Virus record (IMG/VR): IMGVR_UViG_3300049855_000129
Coordinates: 1 to 31,278 of that record
Direction: 5' to 3' (one strand)
Source: a virus
Length of the DNA: 31,278 nt
The notes beneath the pieces are model-generated. The model was not told the origin of the DNA. It saw only the letters and a program-made list of their open reading frames with translations, and searched no databases. Below are positions 15,617 to 24,029 of the stretch, piece after piece (position 1 is the first letter of the stretch; every line of letters starts with the position of its first letter). The position numbers were made by a program, and so were the translations under genes.

Positions 15617-16130
15617 GTTTCTCAACTATTTTGCAAGCTGTTTCTTTGCATTCGTTATATTTGCTTGTGCTTTCTTCGCCTGTTAAAACTTTTGCAACTA
15701 GTTTAACTTTATCTTCGGTATGATATTCGTCATTTGCTTTAACCGCTTTATTTTTTATATACCAACCTGCTAAAGCTGTTACTGCTGTCGATGCAATTCC
15801 AATATAGTTTCCTGCTACGAAATCTTTAGCTACTTTTCCTGCAACAGTTAAAGCTAGTTTAAATCCTTCCCAAGTGAATATCTTCCATGTAAAAATAGAA
15901 GCAGTCTCTTTAACTTGATCGTGAGAAGCATTTAAAATAATAGTCGAGTTCTTTGTCATCGAATCAGCTTGTTCAATTGTTAATAATCCTTTTGCATTGA
16001 TAACAGTAATAATCTGATCTATTTGTTCAGCTTGTGCTTCAACTATTTTATCAAGCTGTTTGACGTGCTTACTAGAAGCAACGCAACCTGATAAAGATAA
16101 AATTAGAACTAATATTAAAAACTTTTTCAT
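15606..16130 (-). CDS. Phage-encoded lipoprotein
   Basis: The frame opens earlier, but the Met at 16130 is chosen because AAGGA lies 6 bases upstream and the signal peptide starts there. MKKFLILVLILSLSGC is a clear lipoprotein signal, with the lipobox LSGC and the lipidated Cys at residue 16. The mature part holds a helical heptad-like section (VKQLDKIVEAQAEQIDQIITVINAKG), a hydrophobic stretch about 105-135 (NYIGIASTAVTALAGWYIKN) and a Lys/Glu-rich C-terminus with two Cys. About 174 residues from this start. It may pair with the next membrane coiled-coil protein as an outer/inner membrane couple (spanin-like), an inference from layout only. Confidence 0.7.
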   Translation of the reverse strand: MKKFLILVLILSLSGCVASSKHVKQLDKIVEAQAEQIDQIITVINAKGLLTIEQADSMTKNSTIILNASHDQVKETASIFTWKIFTWEGFKLALTVAGKVAKDFVAGNYIGIASTAVTALAGWYIKNKAVKANDEYHTEDKVKLVAKVLTGEESTSKYNECKETACKIVEKHEA

Positions 16131-16144
16131 AAAAATTCCTTTAT

Positions 16145-19100
16145 TTAAGCACAACTAAAAGCATTACGACAAGAGAAAGAAGTACATTTGCCAACAGGTT
16201 TTTCTGTTCCTGTTTCTGAATTATAAGAAATTGTTGAAATAGGAGTCTTTTGCAATTCACCTTGTGGATTATTTATTGTTAATGTTCCATCAAGTTGTAA
16301 ATTAAATTGGTTAGTACACCAAATACCTTTTGTGATTGTAATATCACTATTACCTAAAATGTCGTTTTGATATTTATTTATATTTGATTTTTGAATCACT
16401 GAGCCATTATTTTTATTTATTTCTAATAGTCCAATAGGAATGTTGTCTGCAACGTCTCCATTTATAAGTTGTTCGCCTGTACCATTTAATTTCCAAAGAG
16501 GTGAATTAACGATAGTTGGATTTGCGTCAATAGATACTCCTGCATCAATCATCAAATCGCCACCTAAATAAACAGTGCCTTGTGTTGATTCCCAAATTAT
16601 TTTGGCATTAGCCTTAATTCGCAAATAACCTGTAATATGAAGGTCTGTGTCAATTCTCGTTTGTACTGAACCTCCTAAGTTAATAACCATATTAGGAATA
16701 GGTATAGTCAACATATAAATAAAAGCGTCTTGACTTCCAACAAACGCAACTTCCACAGTTGGTTGAGTTCCTGTAAATGATAAATTTGGTGCTGTACCCA
16801 TATATAGTTGGCTATCAAAATTGAATGTTGAAACTTTTCTAATTGAACCATCTAACATTGCTACATCAGAGGAATTTATTGCATTAAAATTAATTGAGCC
16901 AGAACCTTTTCCATTATTTAATTTACAACATTTAGGTGTAGAACCATTTTGTGTAAATACTTGGGCACCTGTTCCTATTAGTAAAAATAATTCGTAACAA
17001 GAACCATTTACTAAACTTGAATTGTAAAAGTTACCAGAAATTGAAATAGTTACTGTAGAGGATCCCCATGTATTATTGCTACCATTTGCTGTAAAATTAG
17101 TCAAAGTCGCATTGTTACCAAAAGCAAAGGTGCTTGAAGTTCTATTTAATTCTAAGTCGTTAATTACTTTAGCTACAACATTTGTTCCAAGATCCAAAAC
17201 GCTATTTGGGTAACTAGATAAACCAGAATGAGGAGTATATGTATCAAAAGTAATTACAGAAGTCAATGTTGTGCTTTTTGTGTATGTAGCAACAGAAGCA
17301 ATAGAATAATTTGTATCAGTAATTCTTGTTCCACCATCGGCTTCAGTCCAAGAACCTCCAAAAACAAATAAATTACCAAATTCATGTTTTTGAGTACCGC
17401 CTGTGAACACACCGCCATTCATTCTAAGTGTGTTTCTTAGAATAATCTTTTTAGTAGTACAAGCAAGTGTTCCTTGATCTAATTGCAAATCTATGTTGGA
17501 TTCATTTGCTGTTGAATAAGGCACATTAAAAGTTAAATCAGAATTCAAAGTTAAAGTCCCACCTGTTTTAGCAATTAATATTTGAGCAAAACAATTTGCT
17601 GAACCACTAATTGCTTGTGAACCTGAACCATTAAATGTTAAATGTGACATTTTCCCATTGGCTGTTGTGAAAATAACATCACCACCAACAAAGCAATCAG
17701 GGAAGTTATTAGCACCTGATTGATTATTGAATTCTAAGTTATGGCTTACAATTGGGTATGCTGTTCCAAATTGAACTGTAATACCACTTCCAATATTCAA
17801 AGTCAAATCATAAAATTGTGCATTGCTGAATGTGAAAAATGTTACCAATGGTTTAACTGTAACTTTATGACTATTCCAAGTAATTGTTCCTGTTGTGTGT
17901 GTCCATGATTTCAAAGCATTCAAATCTGTATTAAATACTAATGCCCCCGATGCTTTATTTATTGTAAACGAACCAACATCCGTACCATCAAAAGTTTGTG
18001 TTCCTGTTCCTGTAAATGATAAATTACATGAACCATTTGTTCCAACAAAACTTGCAGTCGCACCACTTAAAGTAGCTGTCATTAAATTAGAAACTTTGTC
18101 CATTGAAGTAAGAGTCAAAGTTCCTGCAACAGTAATTGAACCTGAAATCAATGTGCTAGAAGCACCAATATCAATTTCAACATTGTTCAATGAAGAAGTT
18201 GAACGAATACCTGTGCTTACTGAACCTAAAACTTTTACTGAACCGCTATTGTGAGTGAATGTTCCACCTGTTTGGTCGAATGCGAAGTTATTTAAAATAG
18301 CACCAACTTGTAATAATCCCGATGTGCTTGTAAATGTTCCTGTTACAAGTCTGAAATATCCTGCAATTGTAATCGCTTGAGTTGAACCTGTGAATGTCCC
18401 ATTAGTAACTTCAAATCCACCTGCACCAACTGTAATACTTGTATTTTGAGTAATCGTTCCAGTATAACCTAGAGTTACTTTAATTCCTAAACAATTTACA
18501 TTGGCATCCATGTTGCAATTTGCAACTGAAATAGCTGTGAATAAAGCAATATCTGTTGTTGAAGGCACGTTTCCACCTTGCCAATTTGCACCTAAATTCC
18601 AAACACCTGTGCCACCCAACCATGTAAATAATGCTGTTGTCAATCCTGTCCATCCAGTATTGCCACCGCCATCAGCACTATTTGTTCCTGCATTGAATGT
18701 TGCACCGCCTGAAACAGTTGATTTTGTAATTATTAAATAATCGCAATTTACTGTTCCACTTGCTTTAGACCATGTGAAGGCTGTAGTCGTAGTTGACCTG
18801 AGTGAAATTAGATTTCCTGCACTGCCAACACAAGTGATTGTCCCTGTAAATGTAGTAGTTGTTCCCGTAGTGAAAGCCAAAGTATGAACTGTAGATTTGG
18901 TTGTAAAATTGTTCCATGTCATTGTTCCTGAGAATGTATAAACTGCATCACCTGCACCACTGATAGTAAGATTATTCATAGTTCTTGAAGTACCTGAACC
19001 AGTGATATTCTTAGCTGTGGCACTTGCATCTGTAATTAAAATAACTGAACTTGCACCACTGAAAGTTGTTGGGAATGAAGTTACGTTTAAAACCGTTCCT

Positions 19101-20749
19101 GTTCCTGTAAGTGTAATCGTTCCATTTCCTAAAGTAGCATTATGGCAGTCAACAACTAATTTTCCGCCTGTATAATTCTTATTGTTGAAATCCCAAATAC
19201 CAGAATTCAATTGTAATGTAGAACCAACTGGAAGATTAATTGCATCTTGCATCGTGTAGGTATTTGTGGAATTTGTTGAGAAAAACAAATTCAAACAAGG
19301 AATAGTAATTCCGTTTGTAGTAATCGTAAATGAATTGCTAGTTCCATTTCCTGCCAAAGTAATAAATAAATTAGCATAAGCTGTGATTGTCATTGAAGCT
19401 GAAAATGTGACATTACCATAAATATTAATATCGTTTTGAATATCAAATGTAGGCGAATTTGTAACGCCTGTCCAGTCCATGTTTTGTCCTGCACGAGATA
19501 TACCAACATTGGTATAACCTGTTATTTGTACAGTCACGCCTGTTGTTACAAAACTTGCTGAATCAAATCTAGTATTGTCTTGTGGAAGTGGAACTCTACC
19601 TGCCCCACCTGTACCACCTGATCCAAGAAACCAATTTGCTGAGTTAAACCAATCTTTCACACCTGTTGTTGCTGAATACCAAAATTGAGTGGCACCTGTT
19701 GTAAATACTATTCCTGTATTTCCACCTATATCACCACTTCCACCTGTTACGGCTGAAAGATTATTTGTATTTGTCAAAGTAATATTTTGGAAGTCACAAT
19801 ACTGACCTGTCACACAAGTTGTATTTGGAACTGTTAGAGTTCTAATTGTTGAACCATTTGAATGTAGTCTTAGTCGTCTTGCAGAAGAGTACCCATTCAT
19901 TACGATTGCATTCGATGTAGCTGTGCAAGTGAAACTGTTATTTAATTGAAGTCTATCTTCTCTGCCATCACCTAAATCTGCACCACCATAAACTTTTACT
20001 GATTTAAATACTGGAGTTCCACCACTTGCAATTGTAGCGATTCCACCACCTCTAAATTCCAAGTTGAAATCCCATGTTATAGTACCACTTTGAAATAACG
20101 GTGCTGAACATTGAAGTGAACGATACAATTTAATTGTGGCTGTGTTTGCTGTAACTGTTAATCCTGTTACTGTTGCACAAAGAAAACAGTTATTTCCAAT
20201 GCCTGTAAGTTCCATTAATGTAGAACCAAAAGTTATCGTTCTTGTATTACTATTACTTGAGTTAAATTGACCACCTGCATGATAGCCATTGTTAGTGTTA
20301 TAAGTTCCTTTGGTAATATTTAAAGTGGCAAAAGCTGACCAATAATGTTGACCAGTTAACCAAGAACCAGTACCATTGTATGTAACATTTCCTGTTGTCT
20401 TTCCACCCCAATTAACTGTTTGTTGTGTGGCAGAAGTAGAAACAAAAGTAATTGCACTTGTAGCATAATCATTAAGAATATAAATCATTGAAGAAGAAAA
20501 ACGTAATGCTCTATTTCCTGCACCTGCTGTAGCATCACCAATTGTTAAAGTAGCACCTGCATTGTGAATTATAATTCCAACGTGAAGGTTTAAATCTATT
20601 GAACGGCATACCGCACCTGAGTCTATTGTGAGTGTCCCACTTGTAGCTGTTGCCACAACATCGTCTGAAGCTAGTGGAACAGCACCTTCAACCCATGTGC
20701 CGATTGCTGACCATAAACCACCACCGTTTGCAATAGTTCTTGTAGCCAT
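16145..20749 (-). CDS. 1534-aa beta-rich giant, adhesin- or fibre-like, in the head/neck region
   Basis: This is the largest gene of the window. The protein is Thr/Ser/Asn/Gly-rich with endless short beta-strands (TLTIDSGA, ITFGSTLMELTG, GTLTLNSDLTF), typical of a right-handed beta-helix or filamentous adhesin. Three 'W-x-G-x-W...NW-x-G-x-VP-x-x-D' modules start new sections: near residues 10-35 (GGLWSAIGTWVEGAVPLASDD), about 356-400 (DWFNSANW, RVPLPQDNTRFDSA) and about 700-735 (WLGGTGVWNLGANWQGGNVP). The C-terminus (VGKCTSFSCRNAFSCA) packs three Cys in 14 residues. No signal peptide is present. It follows the 91-aa gene with a one-base overlap. Role as head fibre, side fibre or appendage is uncertain. 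Confidence 0.75.
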   Translation of the reverse strand: MATRTIANGGGLWSAIGTWVEGAVPLASDDVVATATSGTLTIDSGAVCRSIDLNLHVGIIIHNAGATLTIGDATAGAGNRALRFSSSMIYILNDYATSAITFVSTSATQQTVNWGGKTTGNVTYNGTGSWLTGQHYWSAFATLNITKGTYNTNNGYHAGGQFNSSNSNTRTITFGSTLMELTGIGNNCFLCATVTGLTVTANTATIKLYRSLQCSAPLFQSGTITWDFNLEFRGGGIATIASGGTPVFKSVKVYGGADLGDGREDRLQLNNSFTCTATSNAIVMNGYSSARRLRLHSNGSTIRTLTVPNTTCVTGQYCDFQNITLTNTNNLSAVTGGSGDIGGNTGIVFTTGATQFWYSATTGVKDWFNSANWFLGSGGTGGAGRVPLPQDNTRFDSASFVTTGVTVQITGYTNVGISRAGQNMDWTGVTNSPTFDIQNDINIYGNVTFSASMTITAYANLFITLAGNGTSNSFTITTNGITIPCLNLFFSTNSTNTYTMQDAINLPVGSTLQLNSGIWDFNNKNYTGGKLVVDCHNATLGNGTITLTGTGTVLNVTSFPTTFSGASSVILITDASATAKNITGSGTSRTMNNLTISGAGDAVYTFSGTMTWNNFTTKSTVHTLAFTTGTTTTFTGTITCVGSAGNLISLRSTTTTAFTWSKASGTVNCDYLIITKSTVSGGATFNAGTNSADGGGNTGWTGLTTALFTWLGGTGVWNLGANWQGGNVPSTTDIALFTAISVANCNMDANVNCLGIKVTLGYTGTITQNTSITVGAGGFEVTNGTFTGSTQAITIAGYFRLVTGTFTSTSGLLQVGAILNNFAFDQTGGTFTHNSGSVKVLGSVSTGIRSTSSLNNVEIDIGASSTLISGSITVAGTLTLTSMDKVSNLMTATLSGATASFVGTNGSCNLSFTGTGTQTFDGTDVGSFTINKASGALVFNTDLNALKSWTHTTGTITWNSHKVTVKPLVTFFTFSNAQFYDLTLNIGSGITVQFGTAYPIVSHNLEFNNQSGANNFPDCFVGGDVIFTTANGKMSHLTFNGSGSQAISGSANCFAQILIAKTGGTLTLNSDLTFNVPYSTANESNIDLQLDQGTLACTTKKIILRNTLRMNGGVFTGGTQKHEFGNLFVFGGSWTEADGGTRITDTNYSIASVATYTKSTTLTSVITFDTYTPHSGLSSYPNSVLDLGTNVVAKVINDLELNRTSSTFAFGNNATLTNFTANGSNNTWGSSTVTISISGNFYNSSLVNGSCYELFLLIGTGAQVFTQNGSTPKCCKLNNGKGSGSINFNAINSSDVAMLDGSIRKVSTFNFDSQLYMGTAPNLSFTGTQPTVEVAFVGSQDAFIYMLTIPIPNMVINLGGSVQTRIDTDLHITGYLRIKANAKIIWESTQGTVYLGGDLMIDAGVSIDANPTIVNSPLWKLNGTGEQLINGDVADNIPIGLLEINKNNGSVIQKSNINKYQNDILGNSDITITKGIWCTNQFNLQLDGTLTINNPQGELQKTPISTISYNSETGTEKPVGKCTSFSCRNAFSCA

Positions 20750-21024
20750 TAGAAATCAACTCCATTCTCAATGCAAGATGTTAATCGTTCCACTTCGGCA
20801 TTAGCTTCTAATTCTTTATTCTTGAAAACAATAAAATCTTCTTCTTTGTTATTATCATAAACTGATAATTCCCAAACATTGTTTTCCATGCCATTGTATG
20901 CTTTAGTAATAATAACCATGACACCTTTTCCTTTGACTTCAAAGAATTCATCAGGTGTTTCTTCACGAATAGTTTCCCATTCCGCAGGTGTTATTAAGTC
21001 ACCATTTTTATCGTAGTTAGCCAT
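20749..21024 (-). CDS. Small acidic protein of the fibre block, unknown
   Basis: This 91-residue acidic protein (DKNGDLITPAEWETIREETPDEFFEVKGKGVMVI, NNKEEDFIVFKNKELEANAE, in parts) lies between the fibre-like and giant beta-rich genes. It is joined to both by one-base TAATG overlaps, implying coupled translation. No known domain is recognised. The tight coupling suggests a chaperone or connector for one of the neighbours, as small acidic proteins often are in fibre operons. That is only an inference. Confidence 0.6.
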   Translation of the reverse strand: MANYDKNGDLITPAEWETIREETPDEFFEVKGKGVMVIITKAYNGMENNVWELSVYDNNKEEDFIVFKNKELEANAEVERLTSCIENGVDF

Positions 21025-21599
21025 TATGCACCTCTATTGAAAGACTGAGCACGCCATTTTGAAGTGATTGAATTCCAAGTACAGAATAAATCATCAACTA
21101 CGTTAGCACCACCACTTAAAACTGGAGTACCTACATCGGTCGTGAATTCAAAATTTGTACCATAGGAAGCTGTATTGCCACCTGCAACTTGTTTGAATGA
21201 AATTATCAAAGGTTGACCATGATAAGTTCCATTTGCGGTTGGTTGCAACCCTGCTAAATTTCCGTTCATTGTGAAGATGTTGTTTCTGCTTGTTTGTGGG
21301 TCGAATGTGTTTCCTGCTGAGGCATTTCGTGTTGTAACTGCAACCATTCTTGTAACTTCTGGACTAACAGTTCCTGTGCCGTCTCCAACTAATACATAAG
21401 CCGATCCTGTCCAACGATATGTTAAATTAGTATTTTGAGCAATATATAATATTGTCAAATCTCCTGTTACTGGAAAACTTGCTAGATTAGCATATTGAGC
21501 AACGCCACCACTTGAAGTTGTCGGCTGATTTGTCATTGGCTGAACCATTGCACCTGGTGCAAATTTTCTTTTATTATCAGGGATCATTGTTGGTGGCAT
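21024..21599 (-). CDS. Fibre-like surface protein
   Basis: In this 191-residue protein, residues about 38-73 (ASFPVTGDLTILYIAQ, LTYRWTGSAYVLVGDG) match a module seen in many phage fibre and baseplate proteins, of the form 'FP-x-TG...-Y-x-x-x-x-T-x-x-x-Y-x-W-x-G-x-x-Y'. The remainder (about 80-191) is beta-rich with FTMNGNLAGLQPTANGTYHG and ends in TWNSITSKWRAQSFN, suited to a small trimeric or head-fibre tip. It is coupled by a one-base overlap to the next gene and lies just after the capsid gene block. It may therefore decorate the head rather than the tail. Confidence 0.6.
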   Translation of the reverse strand: MPPTMIPDNKRKFAPGAMVQPMTNQPTTSSGGVAQYANLASFPVTGDLTILYIAQNTNLTYRWTGSAYVLVGDGTGTVSPEVTRMVAVTTRNASAGNTFDPQTSRNNIFTMNGNLAGLQPTANGTYHGQPLIISFKQVAGGNTASYGTNFEFTTDVGTPVLSGGANVVDDLFCTWNSITSKWRAQSFNRGA

Positions 21600-21608
21600 A
21601 TATTTTCC

Positions 21609-22013
21609 TTATATTAATCCTACTTTTTCTTTAGCATCTTTTAAGCTCATTCCACTTGAAGTAAGATTACAAACAAGGCTAAACTTTTCTTCTTCACTTA
21701 ATGCGCCTAATTTAATAACTTCTTCTTCAACAGGCAATTCAGCTTCTCTTTTTAATCTTGAACTTCTAATAATATCAACGGCTTCTTTTTGAGTCTTTCC
21801 TGATTGCGTCAAATTGATAATGGCAAGAGATTCATCTCTCGTTAATTCAATCGGTTTTACTTGCTCGGTTTCGGCTTCGGTTTCATTTTCTTTTTCGCTT
21901 GGACGTATTGAAGCGGTTGCATCGTGTCCATTTTGATCGGTTGACCCGTCATTTCCACTTTCGGTTTTGACTTCACTAATGATTTTTGTTTCATTTGATC
22001 TTCCCTTTGCCAT
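21609..22013 (-). CDS. Glu-rich protein with duplicated C-terminal helix motif
   Basis: The frame is open earlier, inside the upstream terminator, but the start at 22013 (MAKGRSNETK) is preferred. It follows GGGGAG about 12 bases upstream and avoids translating the hairpin. From there the protein has about 134 residues. The first half is low-complexity and acidic (RPSEKENETEAETEQ). The second half has two related helix-turn units: LTRDESLAIINLTQSGKTQKEAVDII and LSEEEKFSLVCNLTSSGMSLKDAKEKV (quoted in part: NLTxSGx[TS]xKxA). No family is recognised. Its place right after the capsid gene suggests a decoration or head-fibre helper. Confidence 0.6.
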   Translation of the reverse strand: MAKGRSNETKIISEVKTESGNDGSTDQNGHDATASIRPSEKENETEAETEQVKPIELTRDESLAIINLTQSGKTQKEAVDIIRSSRLKREAELPVEEEVIKLGALSEEEKFSLVCNLTSSGMSLKDAKEKVGLI

Positions 22014-22038
22014 AAAAATTTGTACTCCCCTTGTGTTT

Positions 22039-22088
22039 AAAAAAAAGAGGTGCGATAGGGTTCTTTGGGGAGAACCGCTACCGCCCTC
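22039..22088 (-). terminator. Strong rho-independent terminator after the major capsid gene
   Basis: On the minus strand the stem GAGG GCG GTAG c GGTTCT pairs with AGAACC CTAT CGC a CCTC: about 17 bp with one bulge on each side, a short CCCCAA loop, and then eight T residues. It begins about 21 bases after the capsid stop. It should cap the capsid-rich part of the mRNA and reduce transcription of the accessory and neck genes downstream. Confidence 0.93.
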
Positions 22089-22108
22089 GATCACTAGCCT
22101 AAGCCAGA

Positions 22109-23116
22109 TTAGTCATTAACTTGTAAGAAAGCTAATGGGATATTTTTGCGTGACCAGATACGAGTCCAGTTAGTCGCAATTTTCAACTCTGCTAAAGTTG
22201 CTGTTTGACCTGCAACTGAAGCTGATAAGAATGAGAATCCTTTTGGATGGATAACGTCATTTCTACGAGAATATAAGAAATCTTGACCGCCACCTGTACC
22301 TGCACTTGGGGCTCTGAATAATTCAGAAGGAACAGTCACACGACCGTTTGCTAAACCGATTACATCGTCACCAAAAAGAATACAAGTGTACATGATACGG
22401 TTTGTACCCATAATGGCAGGTAAGCTGTCGTCAACAACTAACATTTTGCCTAAATAGGTTGGAATCAATACTTCACCACGAGCATTTGGAATGAACGCAA
22501 TCAAGTTTTGTTTTTGCAAACGAGTATAAATGTTTGAGTGAATCGCCATTGTTGTGATATTTGCAGAATGGTCGCCCATTGTTTGCATTGTATCTAAAAC
22601 GGCATTTGCAGAAATACGTTCTGCATCGGTTACGGCACCTGCTGAGTCATTTCCAACAACTTTAACCATGTCGCTTGAAAATGAAGCGATGTTGTTAGCA
22701 AGAACACCCATACAAGTATTGATAATTCTGCGTTCAATTGAAGTAGCCCAATATTGAGCAATCTTTTCAGTGATGGCACTGATTGGGTCTTGCAAAGCAA
22801 TTTCACGAGAAATGTTCATGCTTGACCAAACTTGATTTTGAATAGCTGTTCTGAATTTTTGTTTCTCAGATACTATTTTGTTTGGAACCGCAATGTTTGT
22901 TGGAACATCATCAGAATAATTTGGTTCTGGTGTGCCAAGTGGTTGATAATTTGTTAATTCACCGATCGTACCGCCTGGTGCGATTGCTGATTGGATAACG
23001 CCATCAGCCATTGCAACGCCTGAAACGATAAATTTGTTAAGTTCAAGTTGCTTTTCAGCAATCAAACCTGCGAAAACTAACGGATTATAAATATCCGCAA
23101 TTTGTACTACTGCCAT
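22109..23116 (-). CDS. Major capsid protein (HK97-fold, gp13-like)
   Basis: This 335-residue protein shows the usual pattern of gp13-like coat proteins: AVVQIADIYNPLVFAGLIAEK at the start, SGVAMADGVIQSAI, WSSMNISREIALQDPISAITEKIAQYWATSIERRIINTCMGVL (in parts), and a C-terminal VVDDSLP...GLANGRVTVPSELFR section. AAAGGAG lies 7 bases before the ATG, the best ribosome site seen in the window, fitting a very abundant product. The preceding gene is the scaffold, and the following strong terminator isolates it. No fused protease or delta domain is seen. The HK97 fold is known for the family and is not shown directly by the sequence. Confidence 0.9.
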   Translation of the reverse strand: MAVVQIADIYNPLVFAGLIAEKQLELNKFIVSGVAMADGVIQSAIAPGGTIGELTNYQPLGTPEPNYSDDVPTNIAVPNKIVSEKQKFRTAIQNQVWSSMNISREIALQDPISAITEKIAQYWATSIERRIINTCMGVLANNIASFSSDMVKVVGNDSAGAVTDAERISANAVLDTMQTMGDHSANITTMAIHSNIYTRLQKQNLIAFIPNARGEVLIPTYLGKMLVVDDSLPAIMGTNRIMYTCILFGDDVIGLANGRVTVPSELFRAPSAGTGGGQDFLYSRRNDVIHPKGFSFLSASVAGQTATLAELKIATNWTRIWSRKNIPLAFLQVND

Positions 23117-23179
23117 GATAGACTCCTTTGTCTAATAATTTATTGATAAAAAATTACAATAAATCACTAAAACAAAGTA

Positions 23180-23211
23180 AAGGTAAGTTCAATATAAATT
23201 GTTCTTACCTT
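23180..23211 (-). repeat. 8-bp inverted repeat before the capsid gene
   Basis: AAGGTAAG and CTTACCTT are exact reverse complements around a 16-base AT-rich spacer, in the 124-base gap between scaffold and capsid. A TACTTTGTTTT follows on the minus strand. It could be a weak terminator, an RNA-processing hairpin or a 5'-end stabiliser for capsid mRNA. I found no convincing promoter in the gap. Confidence 0.45.
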
Positions 23212-23240
23212 GAATTGGCTGTAGAGAATTTATCGTAAAC

Positions 23241-23981
23241 CTATTCGAGATTATGTTTTTTGAATAGATTTTGATAAAGTTCGGGATTTGATTTTGCTAG
23301 TTCGAGGTGTTGTTGTCCCGTCATTTTACCGAAATCTACAGTGGTACTACCACTTGATTTTGTCGACGAGGCACTGCCCCCAGAGGATTGAACTGCTTTA
23401 ATATTACCTTGCAATTTTGGATTTGCAACTAAATTTTTCTTAAAGTCCTCAATGCTACCTTCTATTTTATTTTTATTACCGTCTAAGAAAACAGGGACGA
23501 CTTCACCATCAACGACTTCAAATTGAATTCTGTTTTCAAGGTAATCGCTTGCAAGCTCGGTATCTTTAAATAGAGATAGGCATTGAGAAACTAACGCTTG
23601 CTTCGTAGAAGCCTTGACTTTCTCTAAAGCCTTTTGCTCTTTGGCTGTTTGTTCTGATTTGTAGACTTCAAAATCTTTTTTCCATTTATTATCTACTTCG
23701 GAAACTTTTGAATCAGTAGACGATTTAGCTTCTTCAAGGCTTGCTTTATAATCTTCAAGCTCTTTTTGTTTCATTTTTAATTCATGCTCTTTTATTCTTA
23801 GCTTTTCTTTTGCATCAGAAGCGTATTTTGTCTCACGCTTTTTAGCATCAAGAAGCTCTTGCGGTTCGACATAATCATCAAGCTCTAAAACAAATTTACC
23901 GTCTGCTTCTTTGTAAAGAGTTTGAAGCGGTTTCTGAATCGCTTCAAATTCTTCTTTTTCTAATACTCTTTTCATTCCCAT
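23241..23981 (-). CDS. Capsid scaffold protein
   Basis: This 246-residue, highly charged protein has a long coiled coil (about 45-130: KKRETKYASDAKEKLRIKEH, KQKELEDYKASLEEAKSS). After about 150 comes a small folded part (TELASDYLENRIQFEVVDGEVVPVFLDGNKN), a flexible Ser-rich linker (SSGGSASSTKSSGSTT) and a short end (KMTGQQHLELAKSNPELYQNLFKKHN). Scaffold proteins of this kind fill the procapsid and leave before packaging. It lies between portal and capsid, the standard place. GGGGAGTT about 8 bases upstream gives a good ribosome site. No protease signature is seen. Confidence 0.85.
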   Translation of the reverse strand: MGMKRVLEKEEFEAIQKPLQTLYKEADGKFVLELDDYVEPQELLDAKKRETKYASDAKEKLRIKEHELKMKQKELEDYKASLEEAKSSTDSKVSEVDNKWKKDFEVYKSEQTAKEQKALEKVKASTKQALVSQCLSLFKDTELASDYLENRIQFEVVDGEVVPVFLDGNKNKIEGSIEDFKKNLVANPKLQGNIKAVQSSGGSASSTKSSGSTTVDFGKMTGQQHLELAKSNPELYQNLFKKHNLE

Positions 23982-24004
23982 TTTATTAACTCCCCAAGTT
24001 GTTT

Positions 24005-24029
24005 AGCCTTCAGCATTATGCTGTCGGCT
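24005..24029. other. Near-palindromic hairpin over the portal stop codon
   Basis: AGCC-TT-CAGCAT-T-ATGCTG-TC-GGCT forms two stems (4 and 6 bp) with a 2-by-2 internal loop around the portal stop codon. No T-tract follows, so it is not a standard terminator. It may influence ribosome release or re-initiation at the scaffold gene, whose ribosome site (GGGGAG) begins about 8 bases downstream, or mark an RNase site. It could also be chance. Confidence 0.4.

Noticed and set aside
17895-18254. 119-aa plus-strand frame opposite the giant beta-rich gene
   Set aside because: Its Val/Pro-rich sequence is a by-product of Thr/Gly-rich repeats on the other strand.
22014-22094. Upstream start of the Glu-rich gene (MIEGGSGS...)
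   Set aside because: This start lies inside the terminator hairpin and lacks a ribosome site; the Met at 22013 has GGGGAG upstream.
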